NCBI RefSeq assembly: GCF_025766255.1
Contig: NW_026516690.1
Span: 62,001-126,000, forward strand
Reading direction: 5' to 3'
Origin: Zychaea mexicana
Lineage: Eukaryota; Mucoromycota; Mucoromycetes; Mucorales; Lichtheimiaceae
DNA length: 64,000 bases
Positions within the stretch are counted from its first letter, which is position 1, and every line of letters begins with the position of its first letter. Position numbers and translations under genes: made by a program. Of the stretch, positions 1-12,314 are shown piece after piece. The notes under the pieces were generated by a model. That model was not told the DNA's origin and made no database searches. It worked only from the letters and a program-made list of their open reading frames with translations.

Positions 1-2904
1 ATTGTCGCGGATCAAGCGTACTGTTTTAATACCCTTGAGCGGTATAGCCACAGTGTTGACGCATGACATCAATACGCAGCTGTAATACCAGAATGTCTCT
101 TGTGTAATAAATGCACGGCCGGTGTATGAATAACCAAATGCAGACTGTGGACGCTGAACGCTACCCGACAATTGTGCACTCAGCTCTTGTTCTAACGGAT
201 CCACAAAGCCAGTTGGCGTCACTGGTGATGCTACGTCGTCATTACTGCTGTCACCCTGTTCCTCATCCACCGGTTTCTTTTTAAGTGCACCAATAAATGC
301 ATCCAAAACAACCTCTTTTGAAGAGACACCGCCAAACAAGACACGAAGCTCGCGGTTGCGTGATTCCAGTTCTGGACTGTAGCCTGTCAAAGCTACCTTG
401 GTGGTGGTGGCGTCGTCGGCAGGTCGCAAGGGCCAGATGATGGGGTGGCCATCGCTATCTACGCCAGAGTTCAAGAGACTTGACGCAGCTGTGGGCGACA
501 TGGGTGTCGTTGGCATTTCATCATCCGCAGCTCCAGACGATCCAGAGAACATATTAGGAACAAGACCCCATGGAATACCCCATGTACCAGCACCACCATT
601 AGACTGCTGCTGCTGCTGTTGTTGTTGTTGCTGGTGTTGCTGTGCTTGTTGCTGCGACACGGATGATGTCATGGCAGCTGCAAACGATTGCGATGGAGTA
701 GCCGGAGAAGTCGGAGGAGATGATGAGGCATTTGAAGGTGGTTGCTGTGCCTTGACAGCCTCATGGACGAGCAGAGGGGTTAATGTGGTGGACGTGGTGA
801 GGGAAACTTGATCTTGATTATCGGCGGAAGTTGAGAGCATGACAGCAGAGGGTGTAGCAGTAGTAGTACGAGATGATGGTGCAGTGGCAGGAAGTGACAA
901 GGCTGAATCTGTTGCGTTTCGTAGCACAGGCATGGAGTTGCGTGATCGACGTGGTGAGTCTGACTCGCTGCTCGAGTGGCCCTCGTGATCGCTCGTGGTA
1001 GCAACAGCAGTAGTGGTGATGGTGGTGGTTGAAGAAGCATTGGCAGGAGGATTTGTGTGTAGATGCAGCTGCTCATTTTCCAACATGAATCTTTTCGCTT
1101 TTGCAAACGAAGCAATCCAATCGCGCATTTCTTGCTCTGTTTCAGCCTGCAAAATGAACGGGCCCCTACACAGTACACATATCTCTTGTAAATAATCACA
1201 AACAAATAGAACCAACAAACAAAGACTTACTGCTGCACACAAACAACTTCAAAGCAAAATCGTCGGTCTTGATCGGCCATGGGCTTGATGTCGCACAAGA
1301 GAACTGAAACACGTTCACCCACCGTAATGGCGCCCTTCATTTTCGGGTTGGTGTTGACTTGGCAAGTGCCAAAGTAACCGTCGTACAAGAAGAACCATTT
1401 CCGTGCCCACGACATTCGAGATACGCGGGTAAATAAGTAGCCCCACTTGTGAGCACTTGTTGCCGTCGCCTCGTCATTTGGCACGATGTTCGAAAAGTCT
1501 AGAGAGTGTCGGCTTGCCATGGCTGTGCCGATGCTCGATGGTAATGTTACAGAGCCGTAGCGATCCAAATCGCGGAGTGGCTGGGTTTGCTGAACATGTT
1601 CAGACTGGAGTTGCTTCCGAGCCACTTGCAGTCTGTGCAACTGATAGTCGCATGTTTTGCGGTCCTACACAACGACAGCAACCGTCCACGTCAATCAATC
1701 ATCATCCACCACTTCATCAGCCCATCTTATTCCTTATCTCGACAAGTACATTCTGTTAGTAAACTTACATCAATCAACCACTGTTTCCATGCATTCAATC
1801 CTGCATCTAGTTTCGACCAGACTTGCTTCTCTGCATCCACATCCTGAAAATGAGCCATCATGGCAGAGGAAAAGCTTTCGACCAGACAATGTTCCAGCAT
1901 GGATCGAAACTGAAGCATTCGCACAACGTGTTGGCCAGACATGCGAGTGTATGCCTTGCGTGCTTCGTGTAATCTAAATGCCTCTTCCCGAACAGCTGAC
2001 GGTTCTTTTGTCTTGCTCTGGGATGTGTACTTGTACAGCTGCGCCTCGTACCGTTCTAATGCTTTCTCATGCTGTTTTCGGAATTCCTAAAGACGGTTTT
2101 CCCAAATAGTTCAATTCATCCGGCTCATCCAGTTCCCCAAAGGCAAAAGGTCTTCTCTGTCGTTTAACCCGCGCAGTTACTTACTCTGAACTCTTTCAAG
2201 TTAGTCTTTACAAATTGTGTCAATGGCTGGATAAAGTTGTCTTCGAGATCAGACACCTATTAGACATTTGTTTAATCCGGAGATAAAAAGTACAGCATCG
2301 TGTGTGTGAGAAACAGGACGTAGAAGATACAAACCATCACCATCCTCACCACCACCACCACCTAAGCTTACCAATTTGGTTTTGAACGCCAAGCTTGTCT
2401 GCAGTGCATCTGAGAAGCTGCGAATGACAGCACCTGTAAAGTTGGGATCTACATACAGCAACAGCCCAGTGGCAACAAGCAACATGCATTTAGAGAAAAA
2501 AAATTGCTTCACTGATGCTTCTTACCCCTTACTTACCGATCAAAACGCTATCAATGCCTACAGGTATTGCCTTCTTACACACATTGTTCGTCTCCATATT
2601 GAATTCTACCGAAAAGAGTTGATACTGTGTAAGCCACTCCTTTCCTCATATGATTGCTTTCTTTCGTAATAAACCAATAGAGCTTTTGTTGTCTCTCAGT
2701 TGTGTGGTATGTAAAATAAAGAAAGAGCTCATTACTGGCAAGTTTGTCTGTATACTGTTTCAGGTGCCTGGATAGTTGGTCGAGCCATTTCTCCAATAGA
2801 TCTAACTGTTCGTCGAAGTGAAGGACATTAGCTCGGTATACGGGCGAATCGGTAACCGCATCGTGAAGTGTAAGCAACGTGGGTTGACAGTGGCTCGTTT
2901 CCAT
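1..2904 (-). CDS. SIP3/LAM-type BAR-PH-GRAM protein, 5' part (3' end outside window)
   Basis: Likely a membrane-contact-site protein of the SIP3/LAM (lipid transfer anchored at membrane contact) group, which moves sterol between ER and plasma membrane. I place exons at complement 2736-2904, 2537-2644, 2372-2448, 2185-2256, 1769-2086, 1231-1664 and 1-1165; all junctions are GT..AG and keep phase. The first five exons encode a helical BAR-like region (start METSHCQPTLLTLHDA). The next gives a PH domain (HKWGYLFTRVSRMSWARKWF ... RRFCFEVVCVQQ), completed by GPFILQAETEQEMRDWI in the last exon. A Ser/Thr- and Gln-rich linker follows, then a GRAM-like segment (ELRVLFGGVSSKEVVLDAF ... RAFITQETFWYYSCVL) near the left edge. 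A VASt sterol-binding domain would be expected beyond the window. Family assignment is from domain order; the sterol role is inferred. Confidence 0.85.
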
Positions 2905-5446
2905 GGCAATGACGGGAATAAGGAGGGCGGGAAGCTGAGCCGAGTCGAAAGTTGTGGCGGTTGAGCGAGAGCGAAGCTTGCAATGACTGGTGAGGACGAG
3001 TTGGTGTTAAGACTTTTCTCTTTTGGCTGTTGGCTCTCACGACGAGTGCAAGGGCCAGCAGCACACGATTTAAAGTATCAAAAGTGGAGGGAAAAAGAAA
3101 CTAAGAGCGAAAAGAAGAGAAAAGCCCGGTTACTACTGACTGTATGGAAAAAACGGGCTAAAACGTTTAAGCTTATGTGTTAAACTTACACTTCAACTCT
3201 CGGGAGCGGCGTGCATTTTCTCCGACGGACATGCCAACCTTTTGAATTCGGAAAGCGTGCAGTAAGCATGAACTCGTTCTTTGATTTTTCCTTCTATTAA
3301 TATCCTTCTTACTTCTTTGCTACTCCGGCTCCATCATCGATTAATCATAATCTCCTTTGGAAGACACATACCAAAAGGCTGTGATATGTATCAGCAATGT
3401 ACTTGTTGCCTAATATATACATTGGGCACGAGCAGCTATAAATGTGCTGCTTCTAAGTACATTTTCTCTTGTAATGATGAAGTAACTACTAGGTGCAATA
3501 TAGCGATCTACTATATACAAGGTATACTAGTATGCTTTAATAAGCATGGCTATTTTCAATTTTTCTACCGCCGAGACGAATCGCTTCCGTACAGTTTTAT
3601 ATTCAAATATCGTACGAAAACGCAGTTGGCATACTGCACAGCCCCCTGACATGCTTACATGATTTAGGAGAAAAGACCCGCTGATACGGCTGACACACTT
3701 TCTTCTTTCTTGTGTGCACATTATGTAGTTCAACTTTCAATGATATACCTTGCGACTGCATCAGCTTACATAAGTTAAAAAAAAGTTGATGTTCAGTAGT
3801 GTTCTGTATCGGCTTGGTCGTATAACATAGCTACTACCTAAGCCTTCATAGATTTGTAAGTTGCTCTTCTTGTTCACCACTACCTGAGGAGATATTATTA
3901 AGAATTGTCGTTGGGATGTTCATCTGTAATCTAACAGTTTCTGTCAATTATATTATCCAAGCGTACTTCCCGCACACACACACTGTCGATTCTCCTCAGG
4001 AAAAAGCATTTTAACGCATATTGTCCCAAACTTGGTCGATTATTCGCTTACTTTTTCTGCTATGTGCTCTCGCAAAAAATAAAAAAAGTGCTCATGGTAA
4101 CGTTATCACTATCATATATTTTCACTCTACGTAATATATACAAAGTAACGTAATCTAGGTTATAACTTAAATTTCTCAATATACACCTGTATACAAAGGT
4201 AATAATATCAGATCAAATCGTCTTCACGCTTGACAAAACCCATTACGGGTTATGTAAAGGTGGTGTGATGACACCTACAAGAGCATTAGTGTCCATATCA
4301 GGATATTCAGGCAATCTATTCTCGCCAAAGTTTGATTCAATCAAGCAGCGCGCGAACAATGTCATCCTACATGCGTTAAAGATTTGCAGCTCTGCCTATT
4401 AATGACACTGTGTTGTTACTATCCTGACCCAGATTTCCTCTCTGATGCAAAGGCACAGTCACGAGTCCAATGAACATACCAAAATATGCACCGGGGCAAA
4501 GCGTTTGATGCGTCACACAAGGTTTAAATGTATATGGATTAGTAGATGGCAGCATCACATTATTGTACGTAAAAATGCGCTTATATAATCTTTTCAAAAT
4601 GAAAAAGATATCAAATCACACGCCTTCCAAAACCAGATTTGACATGATCACTTCCTTCCGCTGGTGCAATCCAAATCATAGATCATGATGATGGGACTTT
4701 TTTCTTGTTGGTGTTGTTATCGCGTGGCTATTGCTGTTGTATGAATAGGATGAAGGCGCTGCCCTTTTTTTAGGCGTTCTATACGGAGTATGAAATCGCC
4801 TTCTGAAATCACTTGGGCCGTTTGTCTGCCGTCTGTCACGCTTTTCGTTGCCATGACAACACTATGGTGTATGGTTGTATTTTACTACCAGAGATAAAGT
4901 CATCATAGCTTTATAAATTGTTGTACTTGTGATGGATTCTAGTTAAAGTAGAGTGGACTTCAAGATGAAAATAAAATTTATCAACAGCGATTCTGGTACT
5001 CATTATTGCAATGGGGATGTAGCGAAAAAAACGAAAGGAACGATGCAAAGAGTGCTGCAGGAGAGAGAACTACAGGTTATTCGACACATGTTTTTCTAGA
5101 AGATATATGCTACCGTCGCCCTGATTTGAATTTAAAAAGGTTGATTGTAACAGGAAGAGTTGCAATGGCTTTAAAGAGTTGACTGATTCAACTGTTTTGA
5201 ACAAAGTGAGGCGTAAAGTTCGCGTCCTGTCAAAAGTTTGACAGTGTTTTTTCTACTTGTATGCGGTATCCGAATTTTTATTAATGCGCAGCAATGAAAC
5301 ACTGCAATAGGTCAAGCTGGATTAGTGACGTGTATTGCATTGACAAAACAATGAACTTGCGTGTCAATTAGTTTGCATAGTTGTGTGCATCCATATTGAA
5401 ATACACGTTTATCGTATTACCAAGAAAACAAAACAAACCGCTATAA
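2905..5446. other. Intergenic, no gene recognised
   Basis: This A/T-rich spacer lies between the SIP3-like gene start and the first Helitron A exon. Short open frames occur on both strands but none shows a family motif, codon bias or paired splice sites. The promoter of the minus-strand SIP3-like gene should be in the first few hundred bases. The left end of Helitron A must lie somewhere before 5447 but I could not identify it. Confidence 0.6.
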
Positions 5447-8400
5447 ATGGCTCGTCCTCGAAATACTGCCGCACAGAACCGTGCATCTGCTGCTGAGCGC
5501 CAGCGCCGTGGAAGAGCTGCTAGAACCCAAGCCGAAGTGGAGGAAAGACGAGCAGCAGATCGCGATCGTCATCTTCGTGCACGAGAAGATGAAAATCGCC
5601 GGGATGTCGAACGGGTATGCACCACTTTGTATTCCTGCAAAATAACTTGAGTTTCTTACTATAGTACAATCCAGGAACGTGATCGTGAGGCACGACAGCA
5701 AGCAAGAGAGAATACCGAGTATCGTGACGCTGAACGGGTATGTCCCTACCATTCCTATATCCAACCCATTGTTGAATACCATATCAGCCGTACCATCATT
5801 GACGTTTAAATGACCCTTACCGTTATATATTCAGGAACGTGATCGTGAGGCACGACAGGAAGCAAGGGAGGATGTCGAGTATCGCACCATAGAGCAGGTA
5901 TGTATCATATCCAATCCATAACTCGCTGTGCTTCATACATTCATGTCACTACGTCATATATCAGGCTCGCACAAGAACCAGACGTCAGCAGTCAAGGCTC
6001 TCTTGGCAATCTGTAAGTGCCACCTACCGTAACCGAATCGCTGATGGCCCCGACAAAATTTGCGAGTGTTGCAGAGGGTTATTTTTTCGAACGTCGATGG
6101 CTACCTTAACAAGAGAAGCTATGGTCGCGGCTTGTGTTCCGGAAGACATAATCCGCGATGTGTTTGCGGTGAATCAGGACGCTGCATCCTCGCTCTTTTG
6201 TGCAACCTGCAAGTCGCATATCTCAAAGAAAAAGACACGACCAAAGCTATGTCTTGCGAACGGCCTACGTCTACCCAACGTACCTGATTCCTTGTCGCAG
6301 TTAACAAGGTTGGAAGAGAGGCTCGTCGCACCGCGCCATGTTTTCCAGACAATTTGGCCGGTCATGGGTATCCACGGGCAATATCGATCAAAAGGTGCTA
6401 TTGTAAACATCCCTGTATCTGTACAAACAACAGTGACCTCATTACCTCGACCAATACAAGATGCAAATATAAGTCACGTGGAGAACGTACACGTACAGCT
6501 GGCTAGACGTCTACAATACAGGCGCAATTACGCTGATGGTAACGTTCGCCCACAACTCGTCTACGAAGCTCTTCGTGAGTTGATGGAGACTACTCTTTAC
6601 CAAGAGCTCGGCATTCAGGTGGCAGAAGAATGGGTGGAGAACAATTCTATAAACACAAACGCTGCGAATTCAGAAGATGGGAGTGGAGAGGAAGAACAAG
6701 AACAAGAGCCGGAGGCACCGCCAGAAGGAGCCACTGAAGCAATTACTGAGACTGAAATCCGAAATGACACCACCACAGGAGAAGGGCGAACACCCTTGCC
6801 GTTGCTATTGGACACTGATAGCGAATTTCTAGCCTTCCCGCAAATATTTGTCGGAAGACGCCTCCGACCAAGTAACGGTGCAGGATGCCCACTGACATAT
6901 GTCGATATAACGAAATCCTTAGCTCGTAGCTATAATCGAACCGCCGCATCCAGATCAGACTATTTGCTGTTCATGGATCGAAAGCGCCAGCTCACACAGC
7001 TCTCAAGCAACATACAGATTTGCCTGCGAAAGCGTACCATGTCCGGTCCTAATGGCGATCGGTTGTTTACAGTCTCCGATGCTTTAAATGAAAATCTGGT
7101 CAATTCCATGGTTACACGCGATGCTGCATACAAAGTATTCTACGGTATCCGGTCATCAGGGGAGTACTGGCGTCAAGAAAAAATGAAGCTGCTTTCGATG
7201 ATCCGCCAACATGGGCTCCCCACGTTGTTTGTCACTGTCTCAGCCGCAGAAACACAATGGACAGCATTGCTTCAAATATTGGCATCTGTTGTAGACGGGA
7301 GACAGCTTACCACTGAAGAGGTGCAGAACATGGATGCAGAAGAAAGACGGCGCCTTATCCAGGCAGATGCGGTCACTTGCGCTCGGTACTTTGATATGCG
7401 TTTGCGAGAGTTGATGAAAACATGAAAGTCGACAGATGGTCCATTCGGCAACCGGACAGTGTTGCATCGATACCATCGGATAGAATTTCAACAGCGCGGC
7501 TCACCCCATGCTCACATGCCGCTATGGCTGTCGGATGCCCCACTGTTTGATGCTGATAGCGATGCAGAAGTCATAACATTTATTGACAGCATCATATCCT
7601 GCAATACAGCGTACGAGGAGGATGATACGGAAATGCTTTCTATATTGCCCAGACAAAATCATACGCACACAAGAACGTGCAAGAAGCGGGACAGACCCCA
7701 TATCAAGTGCAGATTTGGTATCCCATTCATGCCAATGGATGAAACGCGTATATTGCGGCCGCCCAGTTCTGACAAACTCTCACCAGAAGATTTAAGGCGA
7801 TATAAACTAGTAATTTTTTTTTGTGCTCATCTGTTGCTGAAGATTATTCGCGTTCTCTGATCATGCATAATGAAAAACTAAAATTATTCACAATAGAAAT
7901 ATGCCGAGCTACGCACTTACGTCGAATCATTCAACGCCAATACAGCCCCACACATCACGTTTGGTGCATTTCTTGAAGCTAATGACATTTCGCTTGATGA
8001 GTACCTCCTTTGCATACGAGTTTCGCTTCAGAAAGAGAAAATTTTCTTGCAAAGAAGACCGCGCGATATGTTTGTTAATGCGTTCAGCGAAAAAATCTTT
8101 CGGCTCCATGCAGCAAACATGGATATCCAGTATGTACTAGATGCATATGCGTGCTGTACATACATTGTCGACTATATCAACAAAGAAGACCGAGGATTGA
8201 GTGAAACGATCGAACAAGTATATCAGGAGCAACAGCGGAATAACACATCGATAGCGGGAATGCTCCGTGGTCTTACGAACGCTCACTACAATACCAGTGA
8301 AATATCAGCCCAAGAGGCTGCATACAACATCCTGCGCCTGCCAATGCCTGTAGCGTCGTCCGCAGTAGTCTTCATTCCCACGTCCCCGCCGGAACAAAGA

Positions 8401-8994
8401 AGACGTATCCTCAAACCTGCGAACGAATTACGCCGAATCGAAGACCGTACATCTGTCGATTATCACTACACCAACAGACCTTTGATCATGGAGAATGTTA
8501 CTTTAGCAAGTTTCGCTGCATGGTACAATTACAGCAGAATTGCTAGGAGAGGGGCACAAGAAGAGGAAGATAGCTCCGACGGTGACAGACGCGACGCCAT
8601 TGATAGCGGCAGAAACAACAACAGCAGCAGCATCAGTAGTAGTAGCAGCAGCAGTAATGATAACAGCAGCATCATTGGTAACAGCAGCATCAGCGGTAAC
8701 AGCAGCATCAGCGGTAACAGTCTTGAAGAGAGCGACAGCAGCGATGATGATAGCAGTAGCACTACTACGCAGAGGTCCATTGGTACTTTGGATGCTGACC
8801 AAGATGGCACCACTGGTAATTGGATCCGCTTACAGAACAGCGATGGATTTATAAAGCGCCGCAAGTCACCCAAAGTAATCCGATTCCGTGGCTACAAGTT
8901 GCATCAAGATTCGCAGAACTACTTCCGGGAATTGATAATGCTCTATCATCCATGGCGTGATGAAGATTCGACATTCTATTTGTTGACTAAATGA
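5447..8994 (+). pseudogene. Helitron A Rep half (charged N-terminus, DUF6570-like zinc region, HUH nuclease)
   Basis: The exons read 5447-5614, 5675-5737, 5835-5897 and 5965 onward, all phase 0, with an 87-bp intron near 7809-7895 (GTAATT..ACAATAG). The N-terminus is very Arg/Glu-rich. A cysteine pair motif (ICECCRGLFF ... LFCATCKSHI) leads into a DUF6570-like region. The Helitron-like N domain contains EFQQRGSPHAHMPLW (the HUH motif, about 7484-7528) and the tyrosine pair in CTYIVDYINKED (about 8155-8190). An in-frame TGA at 7423-7425 stands where related elements usually carry Trp. The frame is lost near 8990: the Rep frame ends at 8994, while the following sequence stays open in the next frame. 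A Ser/Asn/Asp tract at 8600-8770 interrupts the linker. Confidence 0.82.
5675..5897 (+). repeat. Duplicated 63-nt exons encoding a 21-residue charged repeat (Helitron A)
   Basis: Two consecutive exons, 5675-5737 and 5835-5897, are each exactly 63 nt and phase 0 at both ends. They begin with the same 24 bases and encode ERDREARQQARENTEYRDA and ERDREARQEAREDVEYRTI, each plus two residues. Exon 1 ends with a related sequence and shares the junction GAACGG/gtatg with the first repeat exon. This points to tandem exon duplication. The charged repeats resemble the Arg/Glu-rich STPR-like repeats found upstream of some Helitron proteins. Confidence 0.75.
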
Positions 8995-10826
8995 GCAGCA
9001 ATTTCGGCAACACCAAGACAGCATTTTGTCAAACCGACGTGAATTCACAACGCTTGATGATGCCGCACTAATGGCAGCATTGGACAATGCAGAAGAACAA
9101 CACGCCGACAACGAAGAAGAAGAGGACCATCAAAGGTCGTTAGCCAATCCACTGGACGAGTATGAGTTTGACGATGACGAGACAAACAATCATGTGGATG
9201 TGATGACCGAAGCTGGTGCGTACGGACGTGCATTATATCAAGAAACATTTATACACCCCGATCGTCTTAACAATGACGAATACGAGGAGCTAATGGCTGG
9301 CATGAATGTCCAACAGCGCGATTTTATTTATCATGTCAAACATCGTATCCAAGCGAGCGATGAACCGTTCCATTATTTCCTGACCGGTGGAGCTGGCACT
9401 GGAAAAAGTCGTGCTGTGTCGGCGTTATACCAAATGTTGAGACGAAGAGGTGCAGCATCGAGATCGAGAGAAGCCCTCTGTATTACTATGTGCTCCTACT
9501 GGCATGGCGGCATACAATATTCATGGCCAAACAGTTCACTCAGCTTTTCACTTACCAGTCAATCAGCGTGGTTATAATTTTGTCGAGCTTTCTGCTGATG
9601 TAGCGAACACGATGAGTACACAGCTTGCCGAACTAAAGGTCATCATAATCGACAAGATTTCAATGGTCTCTGAGCGCCAATTTCGTTATGTTGATCAACG
9701 GTTGCAGCACATATTCGGCAATCAACGGCCGTTTGGTGGACGCTCAGTGATCGCTGTCGGCGATTTCAACCAGTTACCTCCTGTCAGGGCACAAGCAGTA
9801 TACAGTACAAATCTTGAAAATCCATATCTCACGATGTTCAATCAGCCATTATGGCACCTGTTTCAAGTCTTTCGGTTGACAATTATCATGCGTCAGCGTG
9901 AGGATGGTGCCCTAGCGAACGCTTTGAATAACATGGCGCAGAATACAATGACGGCTGCTGATCGTGAACTTTTGGAATCAAGAACATTCGAATCAGTCCC
10001 AGCCGAGGCAGAGGAGTTAAGGCCGTTTTACCTTTACCACAGCAATGCCGAAGTGAACAGCAAAAACGATGAAATTTTACAGCTGATGACAACACCCTCG
10101 GCAACATCAGCAGCCATTGATATACCTACTGGCGATGGAAATGCTCGTGCCAATCAGCAAATGTTGGACAGGGTCAGAAATTCAGCTTACAACGAAACAA
10201 TGGGTCTACCAACGGATATCTTCTTACGCATTGACGCAAGATACATGATGACATGCAATTATGACACCAGCGATGGTTTGGTGAATGGTGCCACTGGGTA
10301 TTTACGCTGTTTCGACTTTGCTACCCACAGGGACCGACGGGACCGAAGACCACTTCGAATTTGGATTGAATTTGATGACCAGCAAACAGGGAGAAAACAG
10401 CGAGAAAAGCATCGACACTTGATGGAGCAGCGCGACATCGTAGGTTGGACGCCTTTGGAGATGGAGTTAAAACTCATCAAGCCTAGGACCGATTCAACTA
10501 TGGGTGTCTTGCGTCGTCAATTTCCAGTGGTGCCAGCGCAGGCAATAACCATCCACAAATCACTAGGTCAGACGTACGATACCGTAGTGATCATACTACC
10601 CAGACGTGCGCTCAATCGCTATTTGCTTTATGTGCCATGCTCGAGAGCAAGAAGAGCTGCTGGATTATTTCTTATTGGGACATTTCGGGATCCACCGCCA
10701 GGACCTAGAGAAGGATTGGTAGCAGAACTACACAGACAAGAAACAATGATATTGACACCGCATTTTTATCATCATGTTTCCCCTTCGTCTTCAAAGACGT
10801 CGACAGGAAGTATGCACAGGCGCTGA
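8995..10826 (+). pseudogene. Helitron A PIF1-like helicase half, inactivated
   Basis: The helicase continues in the frame of 9026-9470 and then, after a one-base shift near 9470, in the frame of 9450-10826. The Walker A motif is intact (FLTGGAGTGKSRAV, about 9380-9420), followed by LLCAPTGMAAYNIHG, VGDFNQLPPV and YVPCSRAR. Motif II reads IIIDKISMVS (codon 9654-9656), with Lys replacing the catalytic Glu of DEIS. The late motif reads IHKSLGQTYD (Leu codon 10563-10565), where Gln is usual. With two frameshifts this half cannot be active. It joins the Rep half directly upstream as in all Helitrons. Confidence 0.85.
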
Positions 10827-11297
10827 TACTAAGAGTAACCGCAGCTGCTTTTCCGGGAGAATATGATACGATCTTCGTCAAGCCGTCGAAATCGCGTTGA
10901 ACGTCGCTTTGTAAAATAATCATAGTTCAACAAGTGTTGTAGTGGAACTCATAATTACTGAGATTGATATATAACCCATATTGCTGTACACTATTTTCTC
11001 AAATACACTGAAAACGTACGGCTAGGCGAAGTCCAGCAGCGTCCTCAAATAACGAAGCACTGTGCACGGCCTCGTTTAAAAATTCGTACCATCATGTCTT
11101 AACAAACAAGAAACTTCAAACCATCCAGTACCAGCAGCAACACCGTCCATCCTCATAAAAGCTAAACACGCGCAATACCAAAAAAACACACAAACGATCC
11201 CACACGACGGAGCAGCTTTTTCTTTTACACAAAACCAGACAGCTTGGTTTTTTATTAGGTTGGATGCATGAAAACAAATGAATCATGAAGAAAGCGT
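10827..11297. other. Helitron A tail and 3' flank of P0
   Basis: No coding signal was seen. This stretch must hold the 3' end of Helitron A and the 3' untranslated region of the minus-strand P0 gene, but the boundary between them is not visible. Confidence 0.5.
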
Positions 11298-12314
11298 TTA
11301 GTCGAAAAGACCGAAGCCCATGTCTTCATCAGATTCCTCAGCCTCTTCTTCCTTAGCCTCTTCCTTGGCGGCACCGGCATCACCAGCAGCAGCAGCGGGG
11401 GCAGCGGCGACGACGAAAGCATCGGGGTTCTCCAAGAATTCCTTGATCTTCTCAGAGCCCTCGAAGGTGTAGTCGGTGGCAACGGAGACGGCCAACAAGT
11501 TCTTGTAACCGTTGATGATGGAGTGAGGGACGGCGGCAATGGTGGGGTAGCCGACAGCCAAAGAGATGGAAGCGATTTCGCGGATACCGGACAAGAGGTT
11601 GGCGACAAGGGAAGATTCCTCAACATCCAAGACCTCAGGCGAGAAGCAGGTACCGTTGTCAAAGACCTGGGTGACGCTCAAACCGTAGGTGAAGGGCGAG
11701 ATGTTCAACATGTTAAGCAACATGGCTTCGGAGGGACCGACACGCTCACCACCAGTGACGACCTGGACGTCGCTGACGATTTCAATGGTACCACGCGAAA
11801 TCTTGGTGGGGATACCCAAAGCCTGGAAGAAGGAGGTCTTACCGGGTTCCATACCAGTGTTACCAGCAGGGACGTAGACGTCACCGGGAGCAATGGCGTT
11901 AGCACGGGCAGGAGCAGCAACGCGGTTCTCGGTAATCTTGTTACGGATTTCCTTGAGGTCGCCGTTGGTGAAGACGAAACCAATGTTACCCTTGACGTGG
12001 GGCATCAAACGCTCAAGCTCGGGGCGGTCGGCAACAAAGGTCTTGAAGGCACGACGGACCATGGTGTTCTTACCCATAAGCACAACAGCTTCGCCACGGA
12101 GGGAGTGACGGATCTGGTGCATCTGGTTGGAACCGACATTGTCAACGTTGACGACGAAAGCCGTCGAGTAGCTGTCAATGTAGTTCTTGAGCTATAGATT
12201 CCAACAAAAAAAAAAGGTATTAGGTATTGCTGTAAACGATTCCTTCAGTTAACACATTCCGAGCGACTCTTTTACCTTTTCAAAGTATTGTTCCTTGGCT
12301 TCTCGCTTCGACAT
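11298..12314 (-). CDS. RPP0: 60S acidic ribosomal protein P0 (uL10)
   Basis: Cytosolic ribosomal stalk protein that anchors P1/P2 dimers to the large subunit and helps recruit elongation factors. There are two exons: 12276-12314 ([13 protein letters not shown]) and 11298-12191, split by an 84-bp intron, giving 310 residues, the usual size of eukaryotic P0. The rRNA-binding domain includes [15 protein letters not shown]; the central domain includes [19 protein letters not shown]. The C-terminus has the Ala-rich hinge and the acidic tail [13 protein letters not shown] shared by all P-proteins and targeted by ribotoxins and EF2. The 13-codon first exon is typical of fungal ribosomal protein genes. 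Helitrons lie on both sides, but the gene looks intact. Confidence 0.97.

Larger units (their letters stand above)
5447..10826 (+). mobile_element. Helitron A (rolling-circle transposon), degenerate
   Basis: These are minimum limits, set by the coding parts. The element encodes the two halves of a Helitron transposase, a Rep endonuclease with an HUH motif and paired tyrosines, and a PIF1-family helicase. It is read on the plus strand between the SIP3-like gene and P0. One nonsense codon, two frameshifts and two changed helicase motif residues make it non-functional. Neither the 5' TC end nor the 3' hairpin plus CTRR end could be fixed by eye. A weak inverted repeat around 10924-10949 is the only hairpin noticed after the coding part, and no clear CTRR follows it. 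Confidence 0.85.

Noticed and set aside
398..811. Plus-strand frame of 137 codons with a polycysteine run
   Set aside because: Mirror of the polyglutamine tract in the SIP3-like gene.
4376..4597. Minus-strand frame with TLCPGAYFGMFIG, reminiscent of a cytochrome P450 heme loop
   Set aside because: The essential Phe and Gly before the Cys are missing, there is no surrounding P450 sequence, and the frame is only 73 codons.
7901..8140. Separate 79-codon frame in Helitron A
   Set aside because: Out of frame with the conserved Rep sequence KYAELRTYVESFNANTAP read after the 87-bp intron.
11523..12197. Plus-strand frame of 224 codons
   Set aside because: Antisense shadow of the highly biased P0 coding sequence.
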